9,402 nt of DNA, taken from positions 1-9,402 of the forward strand of contig JAUHYY010000039.1 in assembly GCA_030426295.1 (NCBI GenBank), written 5' to 3'. Shown one piece after another: positions 5,085 through 9,402 of this stretch (position 1 is its first letter; each line of letters starts with the position of its first letter). A model generated the notes under the pieces. That model made no database searches and had not been told where the DNA came from. It worked only from the letters and a program-made list of their open reading frames with translations. Made by a program: the position numbers and the translations under genes. The DNA comes from a bacterium. GTDB taxonomy: Bacteria; Patescibacteriota; Gracilibacteria; UBA1369; GCA-2718715.

Positions 5085-5838
5085 GGTGAAGTCCAACTGG
5101 ACAATGATCTGAACCTTTTACTTCAGGCAAAATGAATGCGTCAGAAATATTCTCACGCAAAGCTTCTGATGCGCAGAAATAATCGATTCTCCAGCCAACA
5201 TTTCTGTCTCGAGCTCCGCCTCTATAACTCCACCACGAGTAGTGTTCAGGATTTTCATTAAACATTCTAAATGTATCTATAAATCCAGCTTCAATGATAT
5301 TAGTGAAACCTTGCCTTTCTTCATCAGTAAATCCAGCATTACCTACATTTTGTTTAGGCCGAGCAAGATCAATCTCTTTATGAGCAACATTCAAATCACC
5401 ACAAACTACAACTGGTTTAGTTTCTTCTAAGTGTTTTAAGTATTCCAGAAATTCAGCATCCCAAACTTCACGATAAGGAAGCCGAGATAAATCAGGTTTC
5501 ACATTCGGTGTGTAAACATTCACTAAAAAGAAATCTTCATACTCAGCTGTTAAGACACGACCTTCATTATCATGCTCTTCAATCCCTATACCGTAACTCA
5601 CGGATATTGGCTCATCTTTTGAATATATCGCAGTCCCTGAGTAACCTTTCTTTTCTGCTGAATAAAAATAAGCATGATAACCATCTATGGGATTAATCTC
5701 ATCAGGTAGCTGTTCTTGCATAGCTTTGATTTCTTGCAGACAAAGCACATCAGGCTTAACTATATGAACAAAGTCTAAAAAACCTTTGTTATTTACTGCC
5801 CTGAGTCCATTTACATTCCATGAAATAAGTTTTTTGAT
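5074..5838 (-). CDS. xth: Exodeoxyribonuclease III / AP endonuclease (ExoA/Xth) with non-standard start codon
   Basis: A DNA-repair enzyme of the exonuclease III family that cuts at abasic sites and trims 3' ends. All family motifs are present: WNVNGLR (7-13), LQE (34-36), YTPN, GDLNVAH, GFTDEER, WRIDYF and SDHCPVGL, giving the Asn, Glu, Asp and His metal-binding and catalytic residues. The first ATG/GTG/TTG in frame is the GTG at 5748, but starting there would delete WNVNG and change the strand leading to LQE, so it cannot be the true start. The frame is open upstream with clear homology to about the ATC at 5838 (followed by KKLISWNVNG), and reaches a TAG before any standard start codon. With ATC the protein is 254 residues, the usual length. 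The ATC lies within the -35 of the divergent gpmA promoter. An ATA at the -10 is a less likely start. A sequencing error at 5836 would also explain it. The gene end overlaps yhhQ by 11 nt. Confidence 0.92.
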   Translation of the reverse strand: MKKLISWNVNGLRAVNNKGFLDFVHIVKPDVLCLQEIKAMQEQLPDEINPIDGYHAYFYSAEKKGYSGTAIYSKDEPISVSYGIGIEEHDNEGRVLTAEYEDFFLVNVYTPNVKPDLSRLPYREVWDAEFLEYLKHLEETKPVVVCGDLNVAHKEIDLARPKQNVGNAGFTDEERQGFTNIIEAGFIDTFRMFNENPEHYSWWSYRGGARDRNVGWRIDYFCASEALRENISDAFILPEVKGSDHCPVGLHLTF

Positions 5839-5862
5839 ACTGAAGGATTTAAAGTATATTAT
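5834..5862 (+). promoter_or_regulatory. Promoter of gpmA
   Basis: TTGATA (5834-5839), a 17-nt spacer and TATTAT (5857-5862) form a near-consensus sigma70 promoter, with a predicted start near 5869 and a 16-nt leader lacking a Shine-Dalgarno. The -35 covers the presumed first codon of the divergent exonuclease gene. Confidence 0.65.
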
Positions 5863-5863
5863 A
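5858..5863 (-). promoter_or_regulatory. -10 element of the exonuclease III gene
   Basis: A perfect TATAAT on the minus strand interlocks with the gpmA -10 on the plus strand. The predicted start near 5851 leaves about 13 nt before the ATC at 5838. No good -35 is seen at 17 nt (TGAAAC at 5886-5881). Confidence 0.5.
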
Positions 5864-5885
5864 CAAAAAAACTAACATAAGTTTC

Positions 5886-6575
5886 ATGTATCAACTAGTA
5901 CTAATTAGACACGGTTTAAGTGAATGGAATAAGAAGAAATTATTTACAGGATGGACAGACGTAGATCTTCACCCTGAAGGAGTAGAGGAAGCAAAAAAAG
6001 CAGGCCAGCTAATGAAGGAAGCAGGTTTAAGTTTTGATATGGCTTACACTTCTTACCTGAAAAGAGCTATTAAAACTTTGCACCTTTCTTTAGAAGAAAT
6101 GAACGAACTTTGGATCCCAATTGAAAAATCTTGGAAGCTAAACGAAAGGCATTATGGTGCACTGCAAGGATTCAGTAAAATAAAAAAAGCTGAAGAAGTA
6201 GGTGAAGAACAAGTTCATATTTGGCGAAGAAGTTTCGACACACCACCACCAGCCTTAGAGCTCTCAGACGAAAGACACCCAAGTCATGACCCTAGGTATG
6301 CAGGCTTGGACCCAGCAGATCTACCAGCTGCAGAATGCCTAAAAGACACTCTAGAAAGAGTATTACCTTACTGGGAATCAGAAATCGTTCCAAACATTAA
6401 AGCAGGTAAGAAAATAATAATTTCAGCCCACGGAAACAGCTTACGAGCTCTTGTTAAATACATCGACGACATATCAGATGAAGACATACCAGGCTTAAGC
6501 ATTCCTACAGGAAAACCCCAAGTCTACGAACTTGATGAAAATATGAAATCTATCAAATCTTATTACTTAGAATAA
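5886..6575 (+). CDS. gpmA: 2,3-bisphosphoglycerate-dependent phosphoglycerate mutase
   Basis: This glycolytic enzyme interconverts 3- and 2-phosphoglycerate through a phosphohistidine. The 229-residue protein is the bacterial dPGM length minus the variable C-terminal tail. Catalytic residues are all in place: H9 in LIRHGLSEWN, R60 in TSYLKRAIKT, E87 in KLNERHYGALQG and H182 in SAHGNSLRAL. The FTGWTDVDL block (20-28) and IPTGKPQVYELDEN near the end are also typical. One difference is Leu11, where the common motif has Glu or Gln (RHG[EQ]S); another is the region after ALQG, where GFSKIKKAEEVGEE replaces the usual GLNK-x-ET-like sequence. Neither touches a catalytic residue. The start is the only ATG before the first strand. 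The next gene begins 19 nt downstream without a terminator, so the two are probably co-transcribed. Confidence 0.96.
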   Translation: MYQLVLIRHGLSEWNKKKLFTGWTDVDLHPEGVEEAKKAGQLMKEAGLSFDMAYTSYLKRAIKTLHLSLEEMNELWIPIEKSWKLNERHYGALQGFSKIKKAEEVGEEQVHIWRRSFDTPPPALELSDERHPSHDPRYAGLDPADLPAAECLKDTLERVLPYWESEIVPNIKAGKKIIISAHGNSLRALVKYIDDISDEDIPGLSIPTGKPQVYELDENMKSIKSYYLE

Positions 6576-6594
6576 AAACCTAACCCCTTACCTC

Positions 6595-7851
6595 ATGGAT
6601 ATAGAAATCTTAAAAGGACTAGTCATAGCCATAGTCCTTGCAGCAATTATTGGAATTGAAAGAGAGAGTAAATATCAAAAGGGGCATAGTAATAATTTCG
6701 GTGGAGCCAGAACTTTCGCATTGATTGGTATTACTGGTTTCATCAGTCAGTTACTCGCAAATATCTCAATCGCATACCCAATCGTATTCGCATCTGGACT
6801 ATTTGTTTTAATAGTTGCTTCATATTTTGCAACAACAAAAGACAACGCTGGATTCGGAGTAACTTCAGAAATAGCAGCAGTAATAGTCTTCTTAAACGGT
6901 ATTCTAGTTGCTCTCGGAGAAATAACTTTAGCAACAACAATAGCAATTGCAGTTGCAGCTCTACTGCATTTTAAACGTGACATTCATGACTGGGCAAAAG
7001 ATCTAGATAACACAGAAATATTAGCCACTTTCCAGTTCATTCTGATTGCATTCGTAGTATTGCCTATTCTACCAAACGTAAACATTGGGCCACTCGACTT
7101 CCTCAATCCATATGTAGCCTGGCTAATGGTAGTATTGATTTCAGGTCTTTCATTCTTGAGTTACATAGCAATCAAAGTATTCGGTACCAAAAAGGGGATA
7201 GGACTTACAGGTTTCTTAGCAGGTTTCATATCAAGTACTGCACTAGCACTTTCATTTTCAGAAGAAAGTAAAAAGAATAAGAAAATTGTAAATCCGTACG
7301 CAATTGCTGTAGTAATAGCCAGCAGTGCAATGTTCTTTAGAGTTTTAATAGCAGTATCAGTAATAAATAACGAGTTGGTTAATCACATTCTTGTGCCTAT
7401 GGTTGTTATGGGTACAACAGGGATTTTGTCTGCGCTTTACCTTTGGTCTAAGAAAGAAAAAGTACCTGCGAAACTAGAAGAAAAACTATCAGACGTAGAA
7501 TGCCCATTAACACTAATCCCAGCACTAAAGTTTGCTGTGTTCTTTGTATTCGTAAGTTTCTTAGCAAAAATAGCTACGAGTTATCTAGGTAGTCAGGGAT
7601 TATACTTCGCAAGTTTCTTATCAGGAATAATGGACGTAGATGCAATTACAATTTCTGTCTCAGAATTATCAAGAAACTCAGACATTACAAACAAAGTAGC
7701 AACTATTGCAATCACTATTGCAGCTATGACCAACACAGTCGTAAAAGGTGGATTCTTCTTAATGTTCGGTAACAGAAAGGTAGCTCTAAAAATAGCCGCG
7801 ATATTTGGATTAATGTTAGTAACAGGTACTCTCAGCTTGCTTTTCGTTTAG
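6595..7851 (+). CDS. MgtC/SapB-DUF4010 membrane protein
   Basis: The 418-residue polytopic membrane protein combines two known domains. Residues about 7-130 match the MgtC/SapB domain: a first helix ending in IIGIERES, then the GARTFALIG motif near 37-45 and two further helices. Residues about 180-410 match DUF4010, with GFLAGFISSTALALSFS, and later FLSGIMDVDAITISVSELS and the TNTVVKGG segment. MgtC proteins are linked to magnesium limitation and inhibition of the F-type ATPase in some pathogens, but the MgtC-DUF4010 fusion is uncharacterised, so only a membrane or ion-related role can be proposed. The order MgtC then DUF4010 in one chain is the common arrangement. It follows gpmA by 19 nt, likely in one transcript, and no Shine-Dalgarno is visible. 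The last 20 nt overlap the end of the convergent MFS gene, with only a weak hairpin (7847-7865) nearby. Confidence 0.9.
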   Translation: MDIEILKGLVIAIVLAAIIGIERESKYQKGHSNNFGGARTFALIGITGFISQLLANISIAYPIVFASGLFVLIVASYFATTKDNAGFGVTSEIAAVIVFLNGILVALGEITLATTIAIAVAALLHFKRDIHDWAKDLDNTEILATFQFILIAFVVLPILPNVNIGPLDFLNPYVAWLMVVLISGLSFLSYIAIKVFGTKKGIGLTGFLAGFISSTALALSFSEESKKNKKIVNPYAIAVVIASSAMFFRVLIAVSVINNELVNHILVPMVVMGTTGILSALYLWSKKEKVPAKLEEKLSDVECPLTLIPALKFAVFFVFVSFLAKIATSYLGSQGLYFASFLSGIMDVDAITISVSELSRNSDITNKVATIAITIAAMTNTVVKGGFFLMFGNRKVALKIAAIFGLMLVTGTLSLLFV

Positions 7852-9061
7852 GACCAAACCCTAAAAAGAAATACGGCACCAAAATAAATGCTGCAAATAT
7901 TAAATATGAACTCACGAAAAGTTCATTATATATAAATGCAGCAATAATAGGAGAAAGCCCTTGTGCACCAGCCCAAATCGATTCATCAATACCAGTCACT
8001 CGACCCTGCTTCTTCTCACTTACAGCAGAAGTAATTATCGATTTTAAAGTTGGCATACTAAGAACCATTCCTAAGTTTACCGTAAACATCAGAAGTGCAA
8101 ATAAAAACAGTTTTGGCTTGAAGAAAACAGAAGCAATACTCAAAAATAGCACTGCCTGCCCCACATGAAAAGTAAACCGCTGCCCATACTTTCGAGACAT
8201 ATATGGCACAACGAATATTTGATTAAATACAGCTGAAAATCCAACCACTAGAAGTATCAAACCAATCTGAGGAGCCATTAAGCCCATAAAGTCTTTCAAA
8301 TACAATGTAAAAGTTGTAGTAAAGCAGGCAAATCCAAATCCAAAGAAAGCATGTCTAATGAACATTCCTTGCACCACAGCATTACCTGTAAATTCTTTAG
8401 CTTTCTTAAAAATATTTAACTCAGACATAAGATGTATATCTAAATGTCTATCACGCTTATCTTCTGTAAGGGATTCTTCTAAGTAATGATAAATAAGAAA
8501 CAAGGTAACAAGAGAAATCAAACCAGCCACCACAACAGTTCCCATATAGCCGTATTTAGTTGCGCTGGTGTATCCGCCCAAAACCGGCCCCAAAATAAAT
8601 CCAAGCCCAAATACAGCCCCGTTGTAGCTATATATCTTAACTCTATCTTGGCCACTCGTAATATCTGCCATATAAGCCTGAGCAACAGAAACATTCCCAC
8701 CAGTCACTCCATCAACAATTCTAGATAATAAGATCACAAGTATCGGCAAAGAATATCCCCACACCTGAAAGTTAGGAACGAAGTACGCCATCCCAAATAT
8801 CATCCAACTAAGTAAAGTCCCTGCCTGGCTAACAATCAAAGTAGGTCGCCTCCCATATTTATCACTAAGTGATCCAAAAAGGGGAGCAGCAAAGAACTGA
8901 AACAAGGCATAAGCACTTAACAGCAAACCGTAAGTAAATGCACTTTCGCCATACTGATCTACAATGAAAGGTAAAACAGGTATCAAAACGGTAAAACCAA
9001 TTGTATTAACAAATGTCAGAAACGCTACCGGAATAAACCTTTTTCTTTGTTGTTTGTCCAT
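7832..9061 (-). CDS. MFS transporter, TetA-like drug:H+ antiporter group (DHA1)
   Basis: A 409-residue, 12-helix major facilitator protein. Motif A, GSLSDKYGRRP, is at 63-73 between helices 2 and 3, and the antiporter motif C, with GFILGPVLGGY, is near 154-164 in helix 5. The start, QQRKRFIPVAFLTFVNTIGF, and the LSRIVDGVTGGNVSVAQAYMADIT block in helix 4 resemble TetA-type efflux pumps. This group exports drugs or metabolites by proton exchange; the substrate cannot be told, and similarity to TetA does not by itself imply tetracycline resistance. A central charged loop (YLEESLTEDKRDRHLD) separates the two halves. It ends in TGA, which supports the standard genetic code here. The gene lies 76 nt after the asparaginase-family gene on the same strand, with a possible own promoter, and overlaps the MgtC-DUF4010 gene by 20 nt at its 3' end. 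Confidence 0.92.
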   Translation of the reverse strand: MDKQQRKRFIPVAFLTFVNTIGFTVLIPVLPFIVDQYGESAFTYGLLLSAYALFQFFAAPLFGSLSDKYGRRPTLIVSQAGTLLSWMIFGMAYFVPNFQVWGYSLPILVILLSRIVDGVTGGNVSVAQAYMADITSGQDRVKIYSYNGAVFGLGFILGPVLGGYTSATKYGYMGTVVVAGLISLVTLFLIYHYLEESLTEDKRDRHLDIHLMSELNIFKKAKEFTGNAVVQGMFIRHAFFGFGFACFTTTFTLYLKDFMGLMAPQIGLILLVVGFSAVFNQIFVVPYMSRKYGQRFTFHVGQAVLFLSIASVFFKPKLFLFALLMFTVNLGMVLSMPTLKSIITSAVSEKKQGRVTGIDESIWAGAQGLSPIIAAFIYNELFVSSYLIFAAFILVPYFFLGFGPKRKAS

Positions 9062-9081
9062 ATCTAAAATTAGTCAGAAAG

Positions 9082-9110
9082 AATATACATTAAAAACAAC
9101 TATTCCTTAA
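9082..9110 (-). promoter_or_regulatory. Possible promoter of the MFS gene
   Basis: On the minus strand TTAAGG (9110-9105), 17 nt and TATATT (9087-9082) give a predicted start near 9075 and a 14-nt leader. The -35 is weak (3 of 6 bases), so the MFS gene may instead be read from the upstream gene. Confidence 0.35.
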
Positions 9111-9146
9111 CCCTAACTACCAACTAATAACCAATAACTAATCCAC
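9082..9146 (-). other. C-free, G-spaced spacer between asparaginase and MFS genes
   Basis: Over 65 nt the minus (coding) strand contains no C. It is built of related TTAGTT/TTGGT units with G runs at 9132-9131, near 9121, 9113-9111 and 9106-9105. Four GG runs with loops of about 9, 6 and 5 nt could allow only a weak two-layer G-quadruplex. No hairpin terminator is present. Confidence 0.4.
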
Positions 9147-9402
9147 GCTCAACTCCCCAACAAGATTAGAAGTCATCATGTCTCTCACTTCAGCAATATC
9201 CTCAGTCTGAGCTAAGCACCACATAAGTTTAGTAAGAGCAGCTTCAGTCGTCATATCAAGACCCGAAATAGCACCAGCTTCGTGAACTTTATAGCCAGCT
9301 TCATATGCTTGAAGATTTGCAACACCGTGTTCCATCTGTGTACCAATTACGACAGCTATTCCATTATCAACTAGTTTCTTCACTCCATCAGCAACTTCAC
9401 TA
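9138..9402 (-). CDS. Asparaginase-family protein (type I L-asparaginase or GatD-like), 5' part missing
   Basis: Only the last 88 codons are in the window; the frame is open to the right edge, so the GTG at 9383 is internal. The visible part matches the small C-terminal domain of the asparaginase/glutaminase family: VVIGTQMEHGVANLQAYEAG near its start, then EAGAISGLDMTTEAALTKLMWCLAQT and the ending SNLVGELS. The DMTTEAALTKLMW block is strongly typical. Type I cytosolic asparaginase hydrolyses Asn to Asp and ammonia, while the related GatD works with GatE in tRNA-Gln amidation; the catalytic threonines lie outside the window, so the two cannot be separated here. The stop is TAG at 9140-9138. 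The gene is followed 76 nt later by the MFS gene on the same strand. Confidence 0.88.
   Translation of the reverse strand, partial: SEVADGVKKLVDNGIAVVIGTQMEHGVANLQAYEAGYKVHEAGAISGLDMTTEAALTKLMWCLAQTEDIAEVRDMMTSNLVGELSVD

Noticed and set aside
5074..5748. Exonuclease III starting at GTG 5748
   Set aside because: It would lose WNVNG, a conserved metal-site motif clearly encoded upstream in the same frame.
7832..7834. TGA as a sense (glycine) codon, as in Gracilibacteria/Absconditabacteria
   Set aside because: TGA ends the MFS gene at a normal length, and no conserved position in other genes is encoded by TGA.
7847..7865. Hairpin TTTAGG/CCTAAA at the MgtC-DUF4010 / MFS junction
   Set aside because: It has only 6 AT-rich pairs and no T tract on either side, and lies in coding sequence.
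1..9402. CRISPR arrays, insertion sequences, integrases, toxin-antitoxin or defence genes
   Set aside because: No regular repeat-spacer structure, terminal inverted repeats or matching protein motifs were seen.

Overview
The window is AT-rich, compactly coded bacterial DNA (GC roughly 35-40 %, judged by eye). It uses the standard code: there is no in-frame TGA in any long gene, and the MFS gene ends in TGA at a normal length. Almost no gene has a Shine-Dalgarno sequence. Predicted promoters are sigma70-like and lie 0-25 nt before the start codons. Neighbouring genes commonly abut or overlap at convergent ends. A member of the Candidate Phyla Radiation (Patescibacteria) or another small-genome uncultured lineage is plausible, but no marker here settles the phylum. 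I see no insertion sequence, phage gene, CRISPR array or integrase.

Layout. 1-1003: the 3' part of a PiT-like multi-pass transporter, a probably two-way terminator, and an initiator tRNA-Met on the minus strand. 1010-2768: a very acidic 58-aa protein (+) meets, end to end, a two-gene minus-strand unit made of a membrane-anchored DsbA-like CPYC thioredoxin and a four-helix membrane protein with a CxxC pair. Divergent from dsbA is a 56-aa zinc-ribbon protein whose 3' end overlaps mnmA. 2723-5084: mnmA (-), then a DoxX-family protein with its own promoter and a strong terminator, then a YhhQ/VUT queuosine-precursor transporter. 5074-7851: exodeoxyribonuclease III (-) is divergent from gpmA, which is followed by an MgtC/SapB-DUF4010 membrane protein. 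7832-9402: an MFS efflux-type transporter (-) and the 3' end of an asparaginase-family gene (-).

How the genes fit together. Most are housekeeping functions: translation initiation (tRNA-fMet), wobble-base modification or salvage (MnmA, YhhQ), glycolysis (GpmA), DNA repair (ExoIII) and envelope thiol chemistry (the DsbA-like protein and its partner, possibly DoxX). I do not see a clear new defence or mobile system.

The points most worth a second look are: (1) ExoIII has no ATG/GTG/TTG start that keeps its catalytic N-terminus, and its best start, ATC, lies inside the -35 element of the divergent gpmA promoter; (2) two divergent gene pairs appear to share near-palindromic -10 elements, one of which would make the zinc-ribbon mRNA leaderless; (3) a 58-aa protein is 60 % Asp+Glu; (4) a dsbA-coupled CxxC membrane protein may act as its redox partner; (5) the initiator tRNA has A29:U41 in place of the usual first G:C pair.
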